Of a DNA stretch of 23,774 bases, positions 9,890 through 19,087 are shown one piece after another; position 1 is the first letter of the stretch, and the number at the start of each line of letters is the position of its first letter. Source of the DNA: Plakobranchus ocellatus (Eukaryota; Mollusca; Gastropoda; Plakobranchidae); NCBI GenBank assembly GCA_019648995.1, contig BLXT01007982.1:560073-583846 (forward strand). The letters run 5' to 3'. Made by a program: the position numbers and the translations under genes. A model generated the notes under the pieces. The model did no database searches. It worked only from the letters and a program-made list of their open reading frames with translations, and was not told the DNA's origin.

Positions 9890-10515
9890 ATATGTCTTCT
9901 TCTGAAGGTTCCTTGTCTGGAACAGACAAGTGCAATGATGTTCCTCCACTAAACCACTAAAACCTATCCTCAGTTAACTTAGTAAAGTTGTTTTTGTTAC
10001 CCTTGCCTATTGCCCATGACCTAAGACTACTTTCAATAAAAGTTATTCTCTGTCTACCCTATGGTCTAAAACTGTAGTTGCCTCTGTCTTATGGTTTTAA
10101 CTGCTGATCGCTCAAGGTTAGTTTCTTTCAGTACCAATTCATTGGTCTTTTGTCTGTCCATGATATCCTCACCATTCTTTCGATAAACCATATCTCTACT
10201 GCTTCTAGTTTTTTCTCTGTTTCTTTGTTTATTGTCCAACACTCACTACCAAACAAAAGTATTGACAATACATGTTTTTATTACTCTTACTTTGGTTGTC
10301 ATATTTATGTTTCTGTTTGCTATATTGGTATATTTTTTTAATGTATCTTCGGCCATAGCTATCCTTTTACTTATTTCACTTGTGCATCTGCCGTCTGATG
10401 TTATCAGGTAAACTAGATATTTTAAATTTGTAACTTATTTGATTTTTTCGTCTTTGCACTTGAGGTTAGATGATTTCTTTGAGATGACTAATATTGACGC
10501 CGTCTTCCAGCCCCT
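9890..10515 (-). mobile_element. LINE copy C: end of RT and C-terminal region, minus strand
   Basis: On the minus strand it begins near 10515 with KTASILVISKKSSNLKCKDE. This is followed by LKYLVYLITSDGRCTSE (consensus KFKYLG.LITSDGRC), RIAMAEDTLKK, NRNINMTTKVRVIK, then VEIWFIERMVRISWTD and VLKETNLERSA. It ends near CSRQGT, a terminus also faintly visible in copy B. Relative to copies A and B, a block containing the GHVCRHKGL-like segment is missing (a deletion of roughly 25 codons), and stops interrupt the frame. This copy preserves the most N-terminal extent of the three. Confidence 0.85.
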
Positions 10516-10541
10516 ATATCTCCTATTCTCTGGCTTCTTTC

Positions 10542-10544
<3 letters not shown>

Positions 10545-10608
<64 letters not shown>

Positions 10609-10621
10609 TTATTTATTTATA
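10545..10621. repeat. (AT)n then (TTTA)n microsatellite
   Basis: About 30 AT units followed by about four TTTA units, directly after LINE copy C. Confidence 0.97.
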
Positions 10622-10629
10622 GATGAAGA

Positions 10630-10830
10630 CTACAAGGGAAAAACGACACGTCACAAAATATGATTTTTTAAGTTATACCCCTTGCCATATAGCTAGGTAT
10701 CTGAAGAATATCCCAATATTTCATTTTAGGAAAAAATGGCACATGTCACAGTCTTTTCCTGTTTAAATAAAAACTAGTACAAGGGAAGAACGACACATGT
10801 CCCATCATTACAGGTGAAAATGACATAGGT
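10630..10830 (+). repeat. Recurrent AAGGGAAAAACGACACA-type motif cluster
   Basis: Related words occur near 10636 (AAGGGAAAAACGACAC), 10731 (AAAAAATGGCACATGTC), 10784 (AAGGGAAGAACGACACATGT) and 10815 (GTGAAAATGACATAGGTCC). A further copy lies at about 11888 (AAGGGAAAAACGACACAAGT). Spacing is about 100-150 bases for the first ones. They may be a diverged tandem repeat or repeated binding sites upstream of the coding-like segment at 10924. Confidence 0.6.
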
Positions 10831-10872
10831 CCGAATTACTCAGCAAGAGGTCATGTGTTTAAAGTTATGTGA

Positions 10873-10887
10873 CCAATTCAAGCCAAT
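10873..10887 (+). promoter_or_regulatory. Pair of CCAAT boxes upstream of candidate first exon
   Basis: CCAAT occurs at 10873-10877 and 10883-10887 in direct orientation, 37 bases or more before the ATG at 10924. GGTCA (10849-10853) and TGACC (10870-10874) form an inverted half-site pair just upstream. No TATA box is obvious. Confidence 0.3.
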
Positions 10888-10923
10888 TACAGCATGCCTT
10901 GTTCACAACACTACTTAGTCAAA

Positions 10924-11040
10924 ATGGCGGATGAGAATGATGCCCCCGTTCTTACTGATAGACCTAAGAAGCGAAAAAGTGTTGGCAGGCAAAGAGATTT
11001 AGCCAAAAAAGCTAGGGTATCAAACCATGTACTAGGGGAA
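10924..11040 (+). CDS. Candidate first exon of a nuclear protein (partial or decayed)
   Basis: The ATG at 10924 has a good Kozak context (AAAATGG) and opens MADENDAPVLTDRPKKRKSV, then GRQRDLAKKARVSNHVLGE. PKKRK is a classical monopartite nuclear-localisation signal, and the stretch is strongly basic with natural amino-acid use. An upstream in-frame ATG at 10894 is less likely because of its poor context. After Glu39 the frame runs into a TTTTTG repeat and becomes hydrophobic, so coding sense ends near 11040, although no clear GT donor sits at the boundary. From memory it resembles the N-terminal leaders of multicopy uncharacterised invertebrate proteins, but I cannot name a family. It may be a pseudogene exon. 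Confidence 0.4.
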
Positions 11041-11222
11041 TTTTTGTTTTTGTTTTTGTTTTTCGTTCTTCCTAATTTGATTTTACTTAATTTTTTTTAC
11101 TTTTTAAAAATAACTTTAATTTGTTTTCTTTTCTTCTTTTAATGTTTTAAAGAATTTGCTGAAAAAAGTATATCAATACATTATCAGATAAAATCATTTG
11201 TGAGCTTGGATTATTTTTTAAA

Positions 11223-11815
11223 ATGTCAGTGTTTGAATGTATTGGCCTGACAGCTGAAATCATGAAAAGGGAGGAAGATGCTACTTGGTAGTGTAATCAT
11301 TGTTTCAATGTTTGAGATTATTCCTACATGTAGTCATCCTGTTTTTTTTTTTTTTTTTTTAATTTTTGTTACTGTGAAACACTCTACTGTTGGTGATATG
11401 AGGAATAGTATTATGGATGTTGATGATGATAAAGAAAATAAGCAAATTGATAACATAAAGCCCTTTATGAGATTACATAACAGTGCTGAGGTGAAAATCG
11501 CAATCGTGTGACCTGAAATTGGCCGCGTCGATAGTAATGATGGTGATGACAGTAATGAGATGGTAACCATAAGTGATCATGAAATAAAAATTCAGATATT
11601 AATATTGAAATAAAATTAATAAAAGGTTCTAGCAGATTTCGTCCTAGGTGGTGGTTGTGGTAGTAATGTACTACTAATAGGGTATTGTAGTAAAAACAGC
11701 AACATTGATGGGGATTATAAACTTGAGAGACAGAATGTTAATGATGATTAAGATTGTGATGATGGGGATGCTGATGATGCTGATGAAATCAATTCGGACA
11801 ATGATAATGTTCCTG
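11223..11815 (+). pseudogene. Charged, acidic coding-like segments, interrupted
   Basis: Three plus-strand pieces look coding but are not continuous. 11223-11291 reads MSVFECIGLTAEIMKREED and stops soon after. From about 11395 to 11508 a frame reads VGDMRNSIMDVDDDKENKQ then IKPFMRLHNSAEVKIAIV. From about 11730 to 11815 an Asp-rich frame (DGDADDADEINSDNDNVPA) follows a stop. The Asp/Glu/Asn richness may partly reflect GATGAT repeats. With the basic NLS-bearing segment upstream this could be the eroded body of one gene, but splice sites are not convincing. Confidence 0.28.
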
Positions 11816-12046
11816 CTTAGTATAGTGGAGGGTTGACAGCAAAGAAAATCAGTATTATATCAACAATATCCTAAATTTATATATCCCAAGGGAAAAACGA
11901 CACAAGTCCAAAATGCACTCCCTACAGTTATTACGTCACAACTACTCATACATGATCCAAAGGTCCTATTAAAAACCTAATATGTAAAGCACAATAGTTA
12001 TTCTAGTAGAAAATACCTTTTATTTTGATTATAGTATCTCCAGGTG

Positions 12047-12182
12047 NNNNNNNNNNNNNNNNNNNNNNNNNNNNNNNNNNNNNNNNNNNNNNNNNNNNNN
12101 NNNNNNNNNNNNNNNNNNNNNNNNNNNNNNNNNNNNNNNNNNNNNNNNNNNNNNNNNNNNNNNNNNNNNNNNNNNNNNNNNN
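12047..12182. other. Assembly gap (136 N)
   Basis: Unknown bases. The right edge continues as TATATA repeat, so an unresolved AT microsatellite probably caused the gap. Apparent open frames across it are meaningless. Confidence 0.99.
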
Positions 12183-12427
12183 TATATATATATTTATATA
12201 TTTATCGTTCTCTCTCTTTTATAACCCTTCTCTCACTTACAAATCGGCTTCTCTCTAAGAGGAATATTCAGGATGGATTGAAGAAACCAAATTTATTATT
12301 ATAGATCCCTATTAAAATACATAAAAAGGGCGGACAAGCTTTAAACATCTAACGTGATATAAATAGTTCTAAGCGGCATGGCGTGCTCATCTCCACAAAT
12401 TAGATTTAAAAAACCGTTTCAGACCTT
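12183..12427. other. TA repeat remnant and unassigned DNA
   Basis: 12183-12203 is TA/TTTA repeat. The rest holds nothing recognisable. Confidence 0.5.
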
Positions 12428-12783
12428 CGAAAACATTTAGAAGGTGGAAGATAGTTCATAGTAGTCTATTGAAGTGGATTTGATTCCTTTGTATAGAAAA
12501 TTTGTATAATTCGCATTGGGGGGAATCTGTATGGGCTTTTATAAACGTTTGATTGTCCGCCCATCTAAAAACAGATTTTGTTTTTCCGACCTTACGTGAA
12601 TCTCGGAAAACATTTAAAAGGTGGAAGATAGTTCATAGTAGGCTTATTGAAGTGGATTTAATTCCTTTGTATAGAAAATTTGTGGAACTCGCATTGGGGG
12701 GAATCTGTATGGGCTTTTATAAACGTTTGATTGTACGCCCATCTAAAAACAGATTTTGTTTTTCCGACCTAACGTGAATCTCG
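12428..12783 (+). repeat. 177/178-bp tandem duplication, about 95 percent identical
   Basis: Unit 1 is about 12428-12604 and unit 2 about 12605-12783. I count roughly eight substitutions and one single-base length change near GTAGTCTATT versus GTAGGCTTATT. The 74-residue frame at 12553-12777 spans the unit junction. Its period is not a clean multiple of three between the two copies, so coding is unlikely. Confidence 0.93.
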
Positions 12784-12835
12784 TTACGTTTTCTGTTTCC
12801 AAGCTCACTTTCGTTTAAAGAGACGCACACGCACT

Positions 12836-12836
12836 A

Positions 12837-12870
<34 letters not shown>

Positions 12871-12905
12871 GTGTGTGTGTAAATAAATAAATATATTATA
12901 TATAT
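12836..12905. repeat. (AC)n(AT)n(GT)n palindromic microsatellite
   Basis: About 13 AC units, four AT units and five GT units in direct succession give a near-perfect hairpin-forming palindrome centred near 12867. AAAT and TATA repeats follow. Confidence 0.95.
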
Positions 12906-12959
12906 GTGTTTTATATATATAAAATATACCTGGCTTTGTATGTGAAAAATACCGGTATG

Positions 12960-13585
12960 TATGGTCGTCCCAAAAAATTCCTCAAAGCCCAAATGCGATC
13001 TCGTTAGCGAAGGGAAAAAATCAAACAAGTTACAAAATTTAAATGTCTTGGGTACTTGATAACATCAGAAGGCAGATGCATAAGTGAATGAGTGAAGGAA
13101 TAGCTATGGCCAAAGGTGCATCCAAAACATAAAAACGAATATTGTCAAACAGAGAAATAAGTATAAATACCCAAATAAAGGTAATTACTATTACGTGGTA
13201 GAAAATGTTGGATAATAAGCACGGAAACAGAGAAGATACTGAAGGCAGTAAAGATGTATTTTATTAGAAGAAAGATGAAGATGATTATCATGGACTGAAA
13301 AAAAAAGTCCAATGAATCGGTACTGAAAGAAACTAATCTTGAGCGATCAATAATGGAATTTTATAACGGAAGCAACTACACTTTTCGGGAGCATATTTGC
13401 TCGCATAAAAATTTGAACTCCTTAGCAATGACAGGAAACAGTCGCATGGACAGAGAATAATTTTTATCGAAAGTCTTTGCTCATGTTAATGGAAGTAACA
13501 ACAATTTCATAAGGTCAACTGAAAATATGATTGCCAATGTCTTTTAATGCTCAAGACGGGGTACCTAAAGACGATGAATAGGTAG
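12960..13585 (+). mobile_element. LINE copy B: end of RT and C-terminal region
   Basis: Starting near the AAAATCAAACAAGTTAC word shared with copy C, the plus strand reads KFKCLGYLITSEGRCISE, RNKY-like debris, TETEKILKAVKMYFIRR, KKSNESVLKETNLERSI and, in shifted frames, CSHKNLNSLAMTGN and NNNFIRSTENMIANVF. It ends near a CSRRGT terminus. It has many stops and frame changes and lacks the RT catalytic core. The 78-bp duplication of copy A is absent. Confidence 0.83.
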
Positions 13586-13802
13586 TCTGCTACCGAAATA
13601 GGAAAGAAAGAATTGAATTGGGCCCTACCATGATATTGAGTGTTAGAAGTCTAAGAACCAGAATCACTTGCCAACAAAGGCAAAGAGAAATTCAAAAGAG
13701 CAGCTATTTATCTGATACCTCGCCATGAACATAAAAAAACCCATTGTAAATCGTCGATAAAATGAGGGAAAAAATAACGTTATTTTTCCTGAAAGCATAT
13801 CG

Positions 13803-13806
<4 letters not shown>
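13586..13806. other. Unassigned DNA between LINE copy B and the CT repeat
   Basis: Nothing recognisable. Confidence 0.4.
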
Positions 13807-13873
<67 letters not shown>

Positions 13874-13917
13874 CTCTCTCTGTCTCTCTCTCACTCTCTC
13901 TCTCGCTCGCTCGCTCG
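13807..13917. repeat. (CT)n microsatellite, interrupted, ending (CTCG)n
   Basis: CT array of more than 100 bases with a few interruptions, ending in three CTCG units. Minus-strand Arg/Glu-repeat frames across it are artefacts. Confidence 0.97.
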
Positions 13918-14370
13918 ATAAAACAATTCAAACATTTCTAAAAAAAGAAATACACAGGGAGAACAGCGTCGACAATGATTTAAAAAAAACAAAAAACAAA
14001 AAACGAGAACAAAAAAACATATGATTTGACAATTAGATAAAGGAAAAAAAACTAAAAAAACAGAATGTAATCAAAGATGACGATGCCGACAAAACTAAAC
14101 AGAACAAGTCAACCTCATAAAATGCCGGAACAGAGATATGGCAAAACAATGTATAACATTGGATATAATTATGAATTTAAAAGAAGTTAAATCCGAAAAT
14201 AACGCAGACAATTAGATGCACGATGGGCCATTAAGGTAAGAAGTAGGATGGTTTATTAGGAATCTTAGGTATGGGGAACTGCGCTAGTTGTGACAACTCA
14301 CCGCTGAAAATATCAAAGGAAGTGGTCAAGCAAAAAATTCTTAATATAAGCCTTTAATGTATTATAAATA
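13918..14370. other. A-rich stretch without a recognisable gene
   Basis: A-runs at 13980-14060. Nothing else supported. Confidence 0.5.
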
Positions 14371-14399
14371 ATGATGATAATAATAATGATAATGAAAAT

Positions 14400-15816
<1,417 letters not shown>

Positions 15817-15873
15817 TTGTGTGTGTGTGTGTGTGCGCGCGTATGTGCGTGTGTGAGTGTGTGTGTGTGTGTG
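15817..15873. repeat. (GT)n with CG-rich centre
   Basis: Alternating purine-pyrimidine tract: GT units, a GCGCGCG centre near 15835, then more GT. It has Z-DNA potential. Confidence 0.96.
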
Positions 15874-16398
15874 AATGCGAGACTGTCTAAGGAAAATTCG
15901 AATCGTCTGGAGGATCGAAACATAATACATGAAATTTTATTATTATTTTGTGACCGGTAATTTGTACAGTGGTTTGACATAGTAGATAAGGGAGACAAAC
16001 GGATAGTTTCCGACGGTGAAGTCCTAGATCAACATGAATTATCTCATCCTGTGTCCTATAGCAATATCTTCAAAAAGGTCTAAAAAAAAAGAAAAGGAAA
16101 ATTGGGAGTTTCGCATTTCTCATTCGCGCTAATTAATAAAGATGACTATTTTGTTTATTTCAATGGATACATAATTATTTTGCCCATGATCTGGGGTTTG
16201 GTAATTAGGCCTATCTCATTTAATCTTTAACTGTACTGCATTGCAAATGCAACCTTTTGTAATTAACCTTTAGAAAATTTTAAGCTTCTTCAAAATAATG
16301 GTTATAAAGCACAAATTTCTGGTTTTATTTTTTGATTAGATGCTTTAGAGCTATGGATAGAGCAAATAGTTGCCCTTTATAAGCAATCCTGAATCTAA
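15874..16398. other. AT-rich stretch without a recognisable gene
   Basis: Nothing supported. It may include eroded upstream parts of the Penelope-like element that starts to be readable at about 16399. Confidence 0.45.
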
Positions 16399-16686
16399 TT
16401 TGAAACTTTGATAACCTTACTACAGAATATGAATAGGCTTTGGAGTATTTTCGCTATCGATCACCTACCACACTCTGACACCATCAGCAGACTCAACGAA
16501 GAAACGTTTTGGATTCACACTTTAAAATCAACAGAACAAGGGCTGAATATAAATGAACAGTCGTCTTTCCTCATACATTTGCGCCATTCGTTTCCGACAC
16601 AATAATTTTCCACCTGTGGCCTGATAGACTAGTCTCTACAATTTTACATTGCTTTGAACTTTCTTTACCTATCTACTTAACTAGTA

Positions 16687-16727
16687 TATATGTGTGTGTG
16701 TGTATTGATGAGTTTCTGTATAATATG

Positions 16728-16803
<76 letters not shown>

Positions 16804-16814
16804 GATAGATAGAT
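16687..16814. repeat. Composite (TG)(AT)(AC)(AG)(ATAG) microsatellite
   Basis: Five different short-period arrays adjoin: TG 16690-16703, AT about 16726-16749, AC about 16749-16759, AG about 16759-16799 and ATAG 16800-16814. Confidence 0.96.
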
Positions 16815-16977
16815 ATACTTTTTCTTTTTTTTTTTTCGCACCTTATAAAAAAGGTCTTCATTTACGGATTTTTCCATTTCAAATAATGAATTTTAGACAT
16901 TAAGCTAATATATTTTATGTCATGATCCTTTTCTCAGCGAGTATCTATTGCTTTTATTTGAGGTCGTCATTTTTTCA

Positions 16978-17011
16978 CTTGATAAAACCTTAAGGGCGAA
17001 ACGTTGTCACG
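16978..17011 (+). ncRNA. Decayed minimal hammerhead ribozyme core
   Basis: The core reads TTGATAA, AACCTTAAGGGC, GAAAC, GTT, GTC, ACG. In the type I hammerhead of Penelope-like elements the order is CUGANGA, stem II, GAAA, a one- or two-pair stem III with a tiny loop, then GUC at the cleavage site. Here the GAAAC-GTT-GTC part (16998-17008) is intact and stem II keeps CC/GG around a TTAA loop. However C3 is T (16979), the essential G8 is A (16984) and the outer two stem II pairs are lost. Stem I pairing is not visible. It should be catalytically dead. Confidence 0.5.
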
Positions 17012-17045
17012 TATACTCTGTGTTGTTAAATTTGTTTTCATAAGT

Positions 17046-17421
17046 TTAGGTTAAAAGTTGCATTCTTTTACTATAATTATTTCATTTCCTTCAACCTCCT
17101 TTGCATCTTCAGGATCCTTAAACTTATTTATATGTTTCTGGGAGTGCGGTATTTCTATACCTATTTTTTTTTTTTTACTTCTATTCAAAGGATTTGGAAT
17201 AATTAATGAAGCAGAGATGGGTCTCTTTTTGCAATTCTATACATCTTTCCATAAACATGGGCAAAGTGAATATGACATTCCAAGATCTTTCATGGGCATA
17301 AAGCCATTTACTGTTTTATGGTTTATGAAATGCAGTATATTCAGGGCGAAAACAAAAAACCTTAATGTGTAAAGTGTGATAGCAATGAGACAAGCCCTAA
17401 GCAAGCTTTCAGGCGTACACC
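17046..17421 (+). other. Unassigned DNA with one weak open frame
   Basis: A plus-strand frame from 17058 to 17372 includes a stretch after a T-run and AAG (about 17190) reading GFGIINEAEMGLFLQFYTSF and PRSFMGIKPFTVLWFMK. There is no recognisable domain. A T-run before it could be a polypyrimidine tract, but the AAG acceptor is poor. Confidence 0.2.
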
Positions 17422-17434
17422 AGAGGGAGGGAGG

Positions 17435-17486
<52 letters not shown>

Positions 17487-17630
17487 GCGTGAGAGAGAGA
17501 AAGAGAGGGAGCCACAGAGAGAAAAAATGAAAGTTGGGGGGAGCGAGAGAAGAAAAAAATAGCTATAGTGAGTGAGAGAGAGAAAGAGAGAGAGACAGAG
17601 AGAGAGACAGACAGACAGAGTGGGCGAGAA
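17422..17630 (+). repeat. (GGGA)n/(GA)n purine-rich array
   Basis: GGGA units, then a long GA array to about 17482, then impure GAGAAA/GACAGA repeat to about 17630. The plus strand is nearly all purine for 200 bases. Confidence 0.95.
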
Positions 17631-17740
17631 TTTCCAAAGTAATGTCGAGTGAAGACTGTTGCGAAATTCTGTAGTTTACAAATCAGGAAAATGAAAGAAG
17701 GAGAAATGTCAAATAAAATCTGGTTTACGAGTGGTTCAAG

Positions 17741-17809
17741 CTATAGCCACCCAAGTTCCTTCGGTGATAATTGTTTTAAATGATCTGCCAAACCGGCTGA
17801 AACGTCTGT
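17741..17809 (-). CDS. Terminal coding exon of unidentified split gene
   Basis: The minus-strand exon begins after a strong acceptor (CGATTTATTTTCAG at 17810-17823). It reads TDVSAGLADHLKQLSP then KELGWL and a TAG stop at 17741-17743, in all 22 codons. It joins the upstream segment 18042-18221 in phase 0 across a 232-base GT-AG intron. A second acceptor, with a 13-T tract and CTTTCTTGCAG, lies about 50 bases earlier in the transcript (near 17860) and would give a short alternative end (Ile-Gly-stop). The residue pattern is amphipathic-helix-like. No polyA signal is seen within about 100 bases downstream. The function is unknown. Confidence 0.45.
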   Translation of the reverse strand, partial: TDVSAGLADHLKQLSPKELGWL

Positions 17810-18041
17810 CTGAAAATAAATCGTGTAGTAATTTATGTAGTTTTTACCTATTACCCTATCTGCAAGAAAGGGAACAAAAAAAAAAAAACATTTTCCATTG
17901 AATTCTGTCCTTAGCCAGTCAATCCTTTCATCATTTAGAATTATTCTCCATTGTATCTTGTTCTTCCTCTTTTCCGTGCTTTGTAAATTCCAAGTGGTTG
18001 CGATACTTGTGCTTCCAGCAATATCCATATCCGTTTTAAAC
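17810..18041 (-). other. Putative 232-bp intron
   Basis: Bounded by GAG|GTTTAA at the 5' end (18041) and TTTTCAG at the 3' end (17810) on the minus strand. The acceptor is strong and the donor weak after GT. It contains a T-tract with a second good acceptor. The 102-residue frame that ignores these sites contains a Phe run encoded by that tract. Confidence 0.4.
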
Positions 18042-18221
18042 CTCCTCAAAAATACAAACTAATCCCATCTTGGACACTACTTCCGGTTTAAGTAAACCTA
18101 TGCCCACTAAATCCCTAAGATTTTGTGAATACATATCCCCTAAAAAATCCGAAGTTTGCTTTCTATCTATTTGTTGGTGATCCTTGACGCAAGCAGCAAG
18201 ACCTAACTCTAACGCTTTAGT
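18042..18221 (-). CDS. Coding exon of unidentified split gene (5' boundary uncertain)
   Basis: The minus strand is open for 60 codons from 18221 to 18042. It reads TKALELGLAACVKDHQQI, then a segment containing SDFLGDMYSQNLRDLVG, LLKPEVVSKMG and CIFEE. The composition, the helical heptad-like spacing of Leu/Val and the absence of low complexity all suggest real protein. Without splicing the frame ends one codon later at a TAA (18036-18038). An in-frame stop lies just upstream at 18222-18224, so an acceptor must fall inside. GTCTTGCTGCTTGCGTCAAG and the TTAG just before it are candidates, both lacking a good pyrimidine tract. The segment could instead be a truncated or duplicated gene piece. 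I do not recognise the family. Confidence 0.45.
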
Positions 18222-18778
18222 TCAACGCATTATTTTTTGTGAACGCCAGTGTATACATTGTTGAGCTCACAGTGGCTTTTGCGTTTGTGCGGAGCCAAAT
18301 TTAAGTGCTAGTAAATGATCTTTATTAGAACTCAGCTTGACCATCCGACCGGTTTAAAAAACAAAGTGTCACCACAGATCGACCTTTGACAATACTATCT
18401 CACTAATTTTATTATAATATAGATGCTTGCCGCTCGGGTGCATATCACATGAGTCCTGTATTTTCGGAACTACGTGCGTACCTTAGTTAAAAATGGTATG
18501 TAATTTTATTATTTGACCGTGTATCACACAAATGGCTTTGCGCTATGTTAAGTCGGTGGCACTTGGAGAAAGTCGTACATTATACGCCGCTTGTAAAATC
18601 ACAAGCCACTCGCTGCGTTTTTTATTTCCAAACGGCGCTTTCGATAGGTAAACAAAATAAAGGTAATCTTCACGTGCCGTTCTTTCCACTACAAAAGTCA
18701 CATTTCGCACGACTTTTGCATTCAGTCACATAAAGCATACACACGAGTTCAAATATCGGCAATATGGCTGACTAAAAG
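18222..18778. other. Non-repetitive CpG-richer DNA, possible regulatory or UTR sequence
   Basis: This stretch has noticeably more CG dinucleotides (around 18520-18730) and few simple repeats compared with the rest of the window. The 62-residue frame at 18545-18733 has no motif. Confidence 0.35.
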
Positions 18779-19087
18779 ATGGTGACTTTTCTGAGGTGGC
18801 TGGAGAGAGAGTATTATCAAAGAAAATTAAAAAGCGCTCAATATTTGTCAGACTTGTTTATGCCTCACGTCGATTTGAAGGGAAATATTTTTATTTTTCC
18901 ATTGTTTAAGAAATTATCAAGGATGATGAGAAATTTCTCAATCACACAAGAATGTCACAGTGTTCCTTATACGAGCTTTCGGCAATTGGAGAACTTCACC
19001 TCACCAAACCTCACATCTCAAGCTGTTGTCGACCACGTTCTCTCCAGAAGATTTCATTCGTTGTTTTTGGGATCTTTGGCATCGTAA
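18779..19087 (+). CDS. Hypothetical small protein (weak)
   Basis: An ATG at 18779 in a good context (AAAGATGG) opens a 102-residue frame ending at 19087. It begins MVTFLRWLEREYYQRKLK and ends SRRFHSLFLGSLAS. It is rich in Arg/Lys/Phe/Leu without low complexity. No domain, signal peptide or membrane segment stands out. It sits in the CpG-richer section. No promoter or polyA signal was found close by, so it may be a chance frame. Confidence 0.22.
   Translation: MVTFLRWLEREYYQRKLKSAQYLSDLFMPHVDLKGNIFIFPLFKKLSRMMRNFSITQECHSVPYTSFRQLENFTSPNLTSQAVVDHVLSRRFHSLFLGSLAS

Larger units (their letters stand above)
16399..17045 (+). mobile_element. Penelope-like retroelement 3' end (GIY-YIG tail plus terminal hammerhead remnant)
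   Basis: A plus-strand frame closing at 16605 contains WSIFAIDHLPHS and then SRLNEETFWIHTLKST and GLNINEQ. Penelope-like elements end their GIY-YIG endonuclease with a comparable block (E..WI..L.T..P.GLN), where the Glu just before WI is the conserved catalytic-domain residue. About 390 bases further on, 16978-17011 holds the decayed hammerhead core that Penelope-like elements carry in their terminal repeats. The two signals are in the expected order and strand. The RT domain and the GIY and YIG motifs are not visible, so this is a 5'-truncated dead copy interrupted by the microsatellite at 16687-16814. Confidence 0.55.

Noticed and set aside
12025-12304. Open frames across the N gap
   Set aside because: The residues are unknown and the flanks are TA repeat.
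13664-13931. Arg/Glu-repeat minus-strand frames
   Set aside because: They are translations of the CT microsatellite.
17780-17815. A second hammerhead-like word, GGCTGAAACGTCTGTC
   Set aside because: The CUGANGA half and a believable stem II are absent, and the bases are better explained as antisense of the minus-strand terminal exon.
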